Source: DASRHK01 sp035650495
GTDB taxonomy: Bacteria > Pseudomonadota > Gammaproteobacteria > Nevskiales > Nevskiaceae
DNA length: 17,829 bases
Direction of reading: 5' to 3'
Assembly (NCBI GenBank): GCA_035650495.1
Contig: DASRHK010000126.1
Coordinates: 1-17,829, forward strand
The position numbers and the translations under genes were made by a program. Of this stretch, positions 9,713-16,456 are shown one piece after another. The notes beneath the pieces are model-generated. The model made no database searches and was not told the origin of the DNA. It saw only the letters and a list, made by a program, of their open reading frames with translations. How positions within the stretch are numbered: the stretch's first letter is position 1; every line of letters begins with the position of its first letter.

Positions 9713-12475
9713 CGTCAATCTCTGTTGGCAGCACTGCTGTTCCTGTGCGCGTGGCCGGCGTTCGCCGGGCTCACGACCATTTATTCGTTCAGGGCGCCGG
9801 AAGGGCTTCAGCCGTACAGCCTCGTCCAGGGCAGCGACGGGAATCTCTACGGCACGACCCTTTCGGGCGGAACCTACGGCCGCGGCACGATCTTCCGCAT
9901 TGACGCGTCCGGTGCGTTTGCGACGCTGGCGACGCTGGGGCCTGCCAATGGCCGAGGTCCGCGCGGGCTGATCCTGGCGACCGACGGAAATTTCTACGGC
10001 GCGACAGCCGGCGATTACCCCACGTTGAGTGGAACGATCTTCCGAATGACACCCGCCGGCGCGCTCACGACGATCGCGACGTTCAGCAGCGGGCAACCGA
10101 CCGGCGTCGTCCAGGGTGCCGACGGCAATTTCTACGGCGTGACCAACGGCGGCGGCAATTTTGGTCAAGGCAGTTTTTTCCGGTTGACCCCGGACGGCAC
10201 GCTCACGACTTTGGCGCACTTCAACGACAGCACGGGCACCTATCCGCAGTCGGCGCCGATCCAGGCCACCGACGGGAATTTCTACGGCACCGCGCCGCAG
10301 GGCGGCCCGACCGGTGACGGAACGATCTTCCGGATCACGCCGAGCGGTGTGCTGACTGTCGTGGCGACGTTCCAGGCGGGAACCACCGGCTTCACGCCAT
10401 CCAGGCTGATGCAAGGCAGCGACGGAAAGCTCTACGGAGCGCTCGCCAACGGCGGGGCGGGCGACTTCGGCACGGTCTTCCGCATCGCGCCGTCTGGCGG
10501 CGCCATCGAGGTGCTGTTCAACTTCAACAACGACAACGGCTCGAATCCTCGCAGCGGGTTGACCATCGGCCCCGACGGCGCGCTCTACGGCACGACGCAG
10601 TCCGGCGGTGCCGGCGGCCGCGGAACGGTGTTCCGGCTTTCCGGTGGAACCGTGACGACGGTGTATTCGTTCACGCGCCCGACGGGCAGCTATCCGGAAA
10701 CCGAACTGGTCTATTGCGGCGGCGGAGCGCTGTGCGGGACCAATCGCAGCGGCGATTCCGGCGACGAAGGCTTCGTGTACCGCGTCACCCCGGCGGGCGC
10801 CTACGCGACCCTCCACGGCTTCGTCTCGCCCGACGGCATTCGCGCAGCCAGCAATCTCACGCAGGCCGCCGACGGCAACCTCTACGGCGTGACGCTGATG
10901 GGCGGCGCCAATCGCATGGGCACGGCTTTCCGCGTCTCGCCGGCGGGCGATTTCCAGACGTTGTTCGCCTTCGACGGCGACCACGGCTGGTATCCGACGA
11001 CGCAGATGGCGATCGGTCCCGATGGCGACTTGTTCGGCACGACGCGCGGGGGCGGCGCGTACGGGCTGGGCACGATCTACGAAATTTCGCTCGCGGGCAT
11101 CCTGACGACACGCGCATCCTTCGATCCGTTCCAGGACATTTCCTCTCCGAACAGCAGGCTTGCATTCGGGCCCGACGGCAATCTGTACGGCACGACGGAG
11201 AACAGCCGCATCGTCCGCATGACGCCCGATGGAGTCCTCTCGCCGTTCTATGCATACGACGGCCAGCCGACGAATCTCGTGCTCGGCGATGACGGCGCGT
11301 TCTACGGAACGACGCTCGGCGCCGGCGCCCAGTACTACGGGAGCGTGTTTCACCTCACGCTCGACGGCGATCTCACGACGCTGGCTTCCTTCGATCCGTC
11401 GACGACCGGATATTTCACGGATGCGCCTTTGCTCAAGGCCTCCGACGGGAATTTCTACGGGACCAACAACGTCGGCGGCCCGCACGGGCAAGGCGTGATC
11501 TACAAGATCACGCCGGCTGGCGTGCTGACCGTGCTCGCGTCATTCGACGGCACCAACGGAGGCTACCCACAGACGGGTCTCGTCGAGGGCGCTGACGGCA
11601 ACTTCTACGGCACGACCGCGGCCGGAGGCGCCTACTTCGAAGGCACCCTGTTCCGGATGACGCCGGCGGGCGTCATCACGACGCTCGTCGAATTCGATCG
11701 CGCGACGACCGGCTCCTGGCCGGGAGGGCTTGCGCGAGGTGCTGACGGGAACCTCTACGGAACGACGCTGCTCGGCGGCCCGGGTGGCAACGGCACGATC
11801 TTCCGCTACGGCGATCTTGCGAAGCCCGTCATCGCCGTGTCGCCCAGCGCGCTGACTTTCGCGGATCAGGCAGTGCAGACCGGCGCAATCCAGAGCGTCA
11901 CCGTGGCCAACACCGGCAACGCGCCTTTGCACATCGCGACCCTCGCGTTCACGGGACCGCAAGCATCCGACTACGCGATCGCCAACAACAGCTGCACGGT
12001 GGCCGTCGCGGGTGGGAGCAGCTGCGCGATCGGCGTGCGCTTCACGCCGACCGGCGGCGGAACGCGCGCAGCAACGCTGTCGATCGACAGCGACGCGACC
12101 GCTCAGCCGGTGACCGTCGCGATCTCCGGCAACGGACTGAAGATCCGATCGACGATGACGGCGACGGCGGCGTACACGGTTTCGCCCCTGGCGAGCAGCG
12201 GAAAGATCACGTTGAATCCCCGCGCAGTGCTCAAGGATTCCGGGAAGCAGACGCCGATCGCCGGCCGCACGGTGACATTCACGGCGAAGAACACGTTCCT
12301 GTGCAGCGCAGTGACCGGAGCCGACGGGACCGCCAAATGCAATGCGACGGTGCTGGCGCACTTGAGCGAGCTGCCGGCGATGGGTTTCACCGCGACCTTC
12401 GCCGGCGATTCGGCGTACCTCTCGTCAACGGTGCAGGCGACGTTGATCTGCGCAGGAACGGTTTGCCTGCGGTAG
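9710..12475 (+). CDS. Exported tandem-repeat protein (TIGR03803/GloVer-type repeats) with ASH-like and Ig-like C-terminus
   Basis: A 921-residue secreted protein of unknown function. A signal peptide (residues 1-19, hydrophobic core then AFA before Gly20) directs export. Residues about 20-700 comprise 14 units of about 50 residues with core DGNLYGTT, GG-x(4)-GT-I/V-FR and TP-G-TTL, resembling the TIGR03803 tandem repeat. Residues about 704-810 look like an ASH/HYDIN-type β-sandwich (SGNGL end, Cys762/Cys772). Residues about 811-921 form an Ig-like domain with Cys865/Cys877 and a terminal Cys914/Cys919 pair. I see no transmembrane helix or sorting signal after the signal peptide, so it is periplasmic or extracellular. 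GGGGGGAT precedes the ATG, within a hairpin. It is divergent from glgE, and no shared role with the glucan genes is evident. Some stretches (for example about 10155-10185) are visibly AT-richer than the glucan operon. Repeat assignment is confident; cellular role is unknown. Confidence 0.9.
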   Translation: MRQSLLAALLFLCAWPAFAGLTTIYSFRAPEGLQPYSLVQGSDGNLYGTTLSGGTYGRGTIFRIDASGAFATLATLGPANGRGPRGLILATDGNFYGATAGDYPTLSGTIFRMTPAGALTTIATFSSGQPTGVVQGADGNFYGVTNGGGNFGQGSFFRLTPDGTLTTLAHFNDSTGTYPQSAPIQATDGNFYGTAPQGGPTGDGTIFRITPSGVLTVVATFQAGTTGFTPSRLMQGSDGKLYGALANGGAGDFGTVFRIAPSGGAIEVLFNFNNDNGSNPRSGLTIGPDGALYGTTQSGGAGGRGTVFRLSGGTVTTVYSFTRPTGSYPETELVYCGGGALCGTNRSGDSGDEGFVYRVTPAGAYATLHGFVSPDGIRAASNLTQAADGNLYGVTLMGGANRMGTAFRVSPAGDFQTLFAFDGDHGWYPTTQMAIGPDGDLFGTTRGGGAYGLGTIYEISLAGILTTRASFDPFQDISSPNSRLAFGPDGNLYGTTENSRIVRMTPDGVLSPFYAYDGQPTNLVLGDDGAFYGTTLGAGAQYYGSVFHLTLDGDLTTLASFDPSTTGYFTDAPLLKASDGNFYGTNNVGGPHGQGVIYKITPAGVLTVLASFDGTNGGYPQTGLVEGADGNFYGTTAAGGAYFEGTLFRMTPAGVITTLVEFDRATTGSWPGGLARGADGNLYGTTLLGGPGGNGTIFRYGDLAKPVIAVSPSALTFADQAVQTGAIQSVTVANTGNAPLHIATLAFTGPQASDYAIANNSCTVAVAGGSSCAIGVRFTPTGGGTRAATLSIDSDATAQPVTVAISGNGLKIRSTMTATAAYTVSPLASSGKITLNPRAVLKDSGKQTPIAGRTVTFTAKNTFLCSAVTGADGTAKCNATVLAHLSELPAMGFTATFAGDSAYLSSTVQATLICAGTVCLR
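9767..11809 (+). repeat. Fourteen tandem about 150-bp coding repeats (DGNLYGTT units)
   Basis: The position equivalent to the first Asp of DGNLYGTT falls at residues 43, 92, 138, 188, 238, 289, 338, 388, 438, 489, 528, 579, 629 and 679 of the encoded protein. Spacing is 46-51 residues except between units 10 and 11, where it is 39: unit 10 lacks the GG-x-x-G-x-GT segment. Unit 7 is degenerate, with the core reading GGALCGTN and Cys at the Tyr position. DNA copies differ at many synonymous sites, so the array is old rather than freshly duplicated. Fourteen units would fit two seven-bladed propellers; that fold is inference. Confidence 0.88.
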
Positions 12476-12683
12476 CGATGGAGAATTGTTACGGTGCGCT
12501 CGTGAGCACTCACTGGAAGTTGCGCGGTTAAGTGCGTGCGACATCTGCGCAATGCGCTCCGGGCACGTCGAAGCGCGCGCGCTGGGGGCCGCTAGATCAT
12601 TTGACGGAGATCAATGTCGCTCGACGGCAACGGCTCTAGCCTGATCTGGTAACGATCGTCCCCACGATCGAACGGAGCAGGTC
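12476..12683. other. Intergenic region upstream of the small coiled-coil ORF
   Basis: The 208 bp hold no gene I can support. GTGAGCACTCAC at 12502-12513 is a short inverted repeat just after the repeat-protein stop, without a T-run, so it is not a good terminator. GCTAGA at 12591-12596 and TCTAGC at 12635-12640 are inverted copies 38 bp apart, both containing the generally rare CTAG. TTGACG at 12601-12606 resembles a -35 box but has no suitable -10 box at normal spacing. A perfect 7-bp inverted repeat near 12660 is listed separately. Confidence 0.5.
12653..12670 (+). promoter_or_regulatory. 7-bp inverted repeat just upstream of the 66-residue ORF
   Basis: CGATCGT (12653-12659), loop CCCC, ACGATCG (12664-12670) is a perfect stem-loop ending 3 nt before the GGAG ribosome site (12674-12677) of the next ORF. 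It could be an operator or an RNA hairpin in the leader; no T-run follows, so a terminator is unlikely. Confidence 0.4.
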
Positions 12684-12884
12684 ATGCAACATCTGCCTCA
12701 GTTCGCTCCCGTGCGTAGATCGGCGGGAATCCGGATGAGCAAGCTCGAGCTGGTCGAGGCGCTGCGGCGTTCCGAAGCGAAGTCGATCAGCCTCGCGGCG
12801 GAGAACGATCGTCTGCGCCACGCGCTGGCGATTGAGCAGGCCAACAATCAGTTCCACGTCGAGCGCGAGAAAGCCGGGACTTGA
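12684..12884 (+). CDS. Small hypothetical coiled-coil protein, 66 residues
   Basis: I do not recognise this protein. GGAG lies 6 nt upstream of the ATG, and the codons from residue 18 onward mostly end in G or C like real genes here. A second ATG at residue 18 (12735) could be the true start, giving 49 residues. Residues about 20-62 are strongly charged and helical in character; Leu23, Ser30, Leu37, Leu44 at one core position and Leu27, Ser34, Asn41, Leu48 at the other make a short coiled coil, with Asn41 as in leucine-zipper cores. No signal peptide, membrane segment, cysteine or obvious DNA-binding motif is visible. It lies 208 bp after the repeat-protein gene and 57 bp before the propeller gene, same strand, so it may be co-transcribed with the latter. 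It could be a small regulator, a structural peptide or a leader ORF. It may also be spurious; conservation would decide. Confidence 0.5.
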   Translation: MQHLPQFAPVRRSAGIRMSKLELVEALRRSEAKSISLAAENDRLRHALAIEQANNQFHVEREKAGT

Positions 12885-12941
12885 GGCCGCGAACCTCCTG
12901 ACGCGGCGCAGCGTCGAACTCCTGGGAGACAGGAGCTCGTC
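12885..12941 (+). promoter_or_regulatory. Leader with two alternative complements of the ribosome binding site
   Basis: The ribosome binding site of the following gene is inside CAGGAG (12930-12935), 6 nt before the ATG. CTCCTG occurs twice upstream, at 12895-12900 and 12919-12924, and either copy can pair with it. The second copy gives a local hairpin with 5-nt loop, extendable to nine pairs with one mismatch (12916-12924 with 12930-12938). The first copy sits in the 10-nt loop of a separate perfect stem, GCCGCG (12886-12891) with CGCGGC (12902-12907). The pairings are seen directly; a switch function is inference. Confidence 0.45.
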
Positions 12942-14078
12942 ATGGACCGGCGCTTCGCGGCACAGATTGGAATCTTCTTCGTCTCCCTCGCCATCGGCTC
13001 CGCGGCGCTCGCTGCGTCGACACCGTGGCGCGAGTTTGGCTTCGGCCTCGACCAGAAGCGCTACAACAAGTACGAGACGACGCTCGGCGCATCCAACGTG
13101 AGTCAGCTGCAGCGCCTCTGGCTCGTGCAGACGCGCGACGATTACCAGGCCCAGTCGTCGTCTGCGATCGTGGTCAACGGTCTCGCCTACGTCGGCACGG
13201 TGTTCCAGAACAAGCTGCTCGCGCTGCACGCCGACACCGGCGCGATCCACTGGAATCAGAAGCTCGACGGTCCCGTGTATGGCAGCGCGATGATCGTCGG
13301 ACACACGCTCTACGCGACTGCCTATGGCAATCGGGTTTACGCGTTCGATGCGCGCTCGGGCGCGCCGATCTGGACCAGCGCTGCCCTCGGCAGTCTCGGC
13401 ACGACCTCGCCGACCGTCGCCAACGGCAAGCTCTACGTCGGCGGCTTCGACGGCAATCTCTGGGCGTTCGACGCGTCGACCGGCGCGGCCTTGTGGCGCA
13501 CCGCCACCGGCGCAGCGCTGCACGCCTCCGCGGCGGTGGTGAACGGTGTCGTCTACATCGGCTCGGACCAGCTCTACGCGATCGACGCGAACGACGGCAC
13601 GATCAAATGGGCTGCCGATGTCGGCGGCGATGCGGCCTGGTCGTCGCCGGCGGTCGCGAACGGCGTAGTGATCGTCGGCGCCGGCGACGGCAACATCTAT
13701 TCCTTCGATGTCGCGACCGGCGCGCGACGCTGGGCGACGCAAACAGGCAAGTACATCGACTCGTCCCCGGCCGTCGCGAACGGCGTCGTCTACATCGGCT
13801 CGCAGGATTTCAATCTGTGGGCCGTGCGCGCGAGCGACGGCAAGAAGCTGTGGCTCGGCGCGACCAACGGCGTCGTGAGCTCATCGCCGGCGGTTGCGAA
13901 TGGCGTCGTCTATGTCGGATCGGCGGACGGGTCCGTCTACGCGTTCGACGCCGCATCCGGCGTGAAGCTCTGGAGCGACATCACGCCGGGCCCGATCCGC
14001 GCATCGCCGACGATCGTTAACGGACGACTGTATCTATCCAGCGGCGGCGGTGCGATCTACGCCTACGGCTTGCCCTGA
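12942..14078 (+). CDS. Exported PQQ-like (BamB-type) eight-repeat β-propeller protein
   Basis: A 378-residue protein of unknown specific function. The signal peptide spans about residues 1-24 with an ALA-A cleavage site; no lipobox, so it is probably soluble in the periplasm. The mature chain has eight PQQ-like repeats of about 40 residues, each with a VNG-x-x-Y-x-G strand, a YAFD-x-x-TG turn and a closing Trp (Trp60, 104, 144, 185, 223, 264, 304, 344), plus a final strand after the last Trp: an eight-bladed propeller like BamB or PQQ dehydrogenases. I see no cytochrome c motif and no cysteines, so a scaffold or binding role is likelier than an electron-transfer enzyme. The WREFGFGLDQKRYNKYE entry segment resembles the lead-in of other exported propellers. 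AGGAG at 6-nt spacing supports the start but may be masked by leader pairing. Its end faces the lipoprotein gene with 3 bp between stop codons. BamB itself is less likely, as the gene neighbours do not fit. Confidence 0.92.
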   Translation: MDRRFAAQIGIFFVSLAIGSAALAASTPWREFGFGLDQKRYNKYETTLGASNVSQLQRLWLVQTRDDYQAQSSSAIVVNGLAYVGTVFQNKLLALHADTGAIHWNQKLDGPVYGSAMIVGHTLYATAYGNRVYAFDARSGAPIWTSAALGSLGTTSPTVANGKLYVGGFDGNLWAFDASTGAALWRTATGAALHASAAVVNGVVYIGSDQLYAIDANDGTIKWAADVGGDAAWSSPAVANGVVIVGAGDGNIYSFDVATGARRWATQTGKYIDSSPAVANGVVYIGSQDFNLWAVRASDGKKLWLGATNGVVSSSPAVANGVVYVGSADGSVYAFDAASGVKLWSDITPGPIRASPTIVNGRLYLSSGGGAIYAYGLP

Positions 14079-14081
14079 ACG

Positions 14082-15992
14082 CTACGGCGCGATGCGCCAG
14101 GCCGTCAGACGGTTTCCCGCCGGGACCACGAGCCAGCCCTCGCCCGCGCCGAGGCCGGTGCGCGGGCTGCTCACGTTCTGCTCGTCGGTGGCGAGGATCG
14201 AAGCGCCCGCGTTCGCATTCCATTTCTGCGCGCCGGTGGCGACGTCGACGGCGAACACCTCGCCCGTCGCCGAGCCGACGAAGACGCGATTGTTGACGAC
14301 GATCGGCGCCGAAACGAGTTGACCGTCTCCGGCGAAGCTCCACTGCGTCGCGCCCGTCGCGACGTCGAGCGCCTGCAGATTCCCGCCCGCGAGGATGAAC
14401 AGCTGCGATGAGGTCACCGCAGGCGTCACGTCGGTCGCTGCCGCGCCGAGGTGGGTGCCGTCGTCCGCGTCGAAGAAATCGAGACTGTTGCCGGACGCCG
14501 AGAAGTTGCGGCCGTAGAGCACGCCGCCCTTGACCGCCGACGTCTTGCCGCCGCCGCCTTCGCAGCCGTTCTGCTGATGCCAGATCGCCTCGCCGGTGGT
14601 CGGGGCGAAGTCGTAGGTCTGGCACGGATAAGTGACGTAGACGCCGCTCGAGGTCACCGCAGGTGAGCTGTCGTCGCCGTTCTCGACGAACGCGGTCCAC
14701 AGCAGCTGGCCATTGCTTTCGTCGACCGCGTAGAGGGTGCCCGCACCACCCGCGCCGCCCACGAAGACGATGCCGCCGAACGCGCTCGGCGGCGCGCTGA
14801 AGGCGTACTGGCCGGGAAGGTTGAGCGACCAGCCCGGCACGCCGGTCTGCGCGTCGAACGAGCGCAGCAGCCCGTCGAAATTGACGACAAAGACCTTGCC
14901 GTTCCCGTACGCCGCGTTCGAGAAGAAGTAAGTCCCCGAGAGCGAAACCGGTCCCCACACGGTCGCGCCGGTCTGCGCATTCAGCGCGATGAGCTTGGTT
15001 CCATAGCTGCCGGCGTTGTCGCCGAGCGTGACGATGACGAGACCCCCGGCGATGATCGGATAGGAGACGGTGGCGCCGAGATCGACGCTCCACGCTTGCG
15101 ATGCGGGCGCCTGCAGCCCGCCGGCGAACGTCACCGAGCCCGCGTGATCCGGCGTCAGGTGATAGGTCGTCGCCGGCGGCAGCGCCGGCGCAGCGGTGGT
15201 GGTGACCGTCCTCGACACGGTCAGCGGCCCGCTCGGCGCACTGCACGTGACGGTGAACGTGCTGCTGCCGGGATTCGACAGGACCAACGTCTGGCGTCCG
15301 CTCGTCGCGAGGGCACCGGACCATGCGCCCGAAGCGACGCAGGAATCCGCCGAGGTCGCTTCCCAGTCGAGCGTCATCTCGTTGCCGGCCACCACCGAGG
15401 GCGGGAACGCGCTGAACTTGAGCGTCGGCTGCGTCGCCGAGACCGTGACGCTCGAGGAAGCGCCGCCGCAGGTGATCGTGAAGCTGTGATCGCCCGCCGT
15501 CGTGATGGTGACCGACTGCGACCCGGAGACCGGCTTGCTGCCCGACCACTCGCCGCTGGCGCTGCAGGACTGTGCGTTGGTCGATGACCAGGTGAGCGTG
15601 GTCGACGCGCCGACGCCGACCGTCGAGGGATCCGCCGTCAGGGACGCCGTCGGCGGATTGAAAGGAGCATCGTCGATGGTGACGGTGACCGCTTGCGTGT
15701 CACTGCCGTCGGGACCGGAGCACGTCATCACGAAGGTGTAGGTGCCGGGCGTGCTGGGCGCGAAGGTCTCGGTGCCCGACGTCGCGGCCGGGCCTTGCCA
15801 CGACCCGGAGGCGACGCAGCTCGTCGCGTTGCTCGAGCTCCACGACAGCGTGACGGACTGTCCGACCTGACCCGCGAGCGGCGCCGCGGTCAAGGCGAGG
15901 ACTGGCGCTGAGGAGCTGGTGCCGCCGCCACAAGCGGCGAGCGCGAGGCTCAGGGTGAGGGCGGCGAGCTTGAGGATCGATCGATGTGACAT
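14082..15992 (-). CDS. Lipoprotein with three Ig-like repeats and a PQQ-like β-propeller
   Basis: A 636-residue envelope lipoprotein of unknown function. The signal peptide ends in a lipobox LAAC with Cys21; Gly follows it, which by the Lol rule favours the outer membrane. Three Ig-like repeats of about 80 residues (about 32-107, 115-186, 190-265) share L-x-W-S/E-x-x-x-A-x-SC and a second Cys, always 32 residues on: Cys59/91, 143/175, 218/250, presumably disulfides. Residues about 280-636 form a propeller of about eight PQQ-like repeats (for example KVFVVNFDGLLRSFDAQTG), with an additional Cys457/Cys477 pair. The ATG at 15992 is chosen because it begins the signal peptide; the frame is open further upstream but that part is out-of-frame regulator sequence. 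It starts 2 nt after the response-regulator stop with only a weak ribosome site, suggesting reinitiation. It probably tethers a binding propeller on an Ig stalk; ligand unknown. Confidence 0.92.
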   Translation of the reverse strand: MSHRSILKLAALTLSLALAACGGGTSSSAPVLALTAAPLAGQVGQSVTLSWSSSNATSCVASGSWQGPAATSGTETFAPSTPGTYTFVMTCSGPDGSDTQAVTVTIDDAPFNPPTASLTADPSTVGVGASTTLTWSSTNAQSCSASGEWSGSKPVSGSQSVTITTAGDHSFTITCGGASSSVTVSATQPTLKFSAFPPSVVAGNEMTLDWEATSADSCVASGAWSGALATSGRQTLVLSNPGSSTFTVTCSAPSGPLTVSRTVTTTAAPALPPATTYHLTPDHAGSVTFAGGLQAPASQAWSVDLGATVSYPIIAGGLVIVTLGDNAGSYGTKLIALNAQTGATVWGPVSLSGTYFFSNAAYGNGKVFVVNFDGLLRSFDAQTGVPGWSLNLPGQYAFSAPPSAFGGIVFVGGAGGAGTLYAVDESNGQLLWTAFVENGDDSSPAVTSSGVYVTYPCQTYDFAPTTGEAIWHQQNGCEGGGGKTSAVKGGVLYGRNFSASGNSLDFFDADDGTHLGAAATDVTPAVTSSQLFILAGGNLQALDVATGATQWSFAGDGQLVSAPIVVNNRVFVGSATGEVFAVDVATGAQKWNANAGASILATDEQNVSSPRTGLGAGEGWLVVPAGNRLTAWRIAP

Positions 15993-15994
15993 GG

Positions 15995-16456
15995 TCAACC
16001 CGGATGAGAGGCGGCACCCTTCGCGGAAATCGAGAGCTCCACCTTGTGGCTCTTGATCCTGAGCACCGCGCGCATCAGCGCGTCGAACTCGATCGGCTTG
16101 GTGACGTACGCGTTGGCCTTGCCCTGGAACGACGCGGCGACGTCGCGCTCGTCGCCGGAGGACGTGAGCATGATCACCGGCAGCTGAACCGTGAGCGGAT
16201 CGCCGCGGATCACGGCGAGCACTTCGGTGCCGAGCATCTTGGGCATGTTGACGTCGAGCAGCACGAACGCGGGCAGCGGCGGCTGCATCTGCGCGTAGCG
16301 GTTGCGCGCGTGCAGGAAATCGAGCCCGTCCTCGCCGGACTTGCAGTGCAGCAGCGGGTTGGCCAGCCCCGCCTTGGCGAGCTCGCGCTCGACGGTGAAG
16401 AAGTCGTCGGGATTGTCGTCGATGACGAGGATCAGGTTCGGCGAAGTCGATCTCAT
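15995..16456 (-). CDS. Single-domain response regulator (CheY/Rcp1-like)
   Basis: A 153-residue receiver with no output domain. The phosphorylation site is Asp68 in VLLDVNMPKM; acidic pocket Asp13/Asp14 in VIDDNPDD, switch Thr98 in MLTSS, and Lys120 in VTKPI complete the active site. The longer α-helical region and the LLDVNMPKM-G style match the Rcp1 group of regulators that pair with phytochrome-like kinases. About 25 residues follow the KPI motif, with a polar tail after residue 135. The start overlaps the kinase stop as ATGA, so the two are almost certainly partners and translationally coupled; GAGAG lies 6 nt upstream. Without an output domain it must act by protein contact or in a phosphorelay. 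Close linkage to the lipoprotein gene downstream is unusual. Family call is secure; the pathway is unknown. Confidence 0.94.
   Translation of the reverse strand: MRSTSPNLILVIDDNPDDFFTVERELAKAGLANPLLHCKSGEDGLDFLHARNRYAQMQPPLPAFVLLDVNMPKMLGTEVLAVIRGDPLTVQLPVIMLTSSGDERDVAASFQGKANAYVTKPIEFDALMRAVLRIKSHKVELSISAKGAASHPG

Noticed and set aside
9596..11491. A 631-residue minus-strand frame with recurring AVEIPVG-like segments
   Set aside because: The apparent repeat is the reverse complement of the DGNFYGT coding repeats, so the periodicity belongs to the plus-strand gene.
12502..12513. GTGAGCACTCAC as a terminator of the repeat-protein gene
   Set aside because: The stem is only 5 bp with a 2-nt loop and no T-run follows.
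12636..13742. A 368-residue minus-strand frame opposite the small ORF and the PQQ-like propeller
   Set aside because: Antisense to eight regular propeller repeats and a signal peptide; no domain of its own.
14017..15549. A 510-residue minus-strand frame in another phase of the lipoprotein gene
   Set aside because: Arg-rich and featureless; the competing frame has a lipobox, paired-cysteine Ig repeats and propeller repeats.
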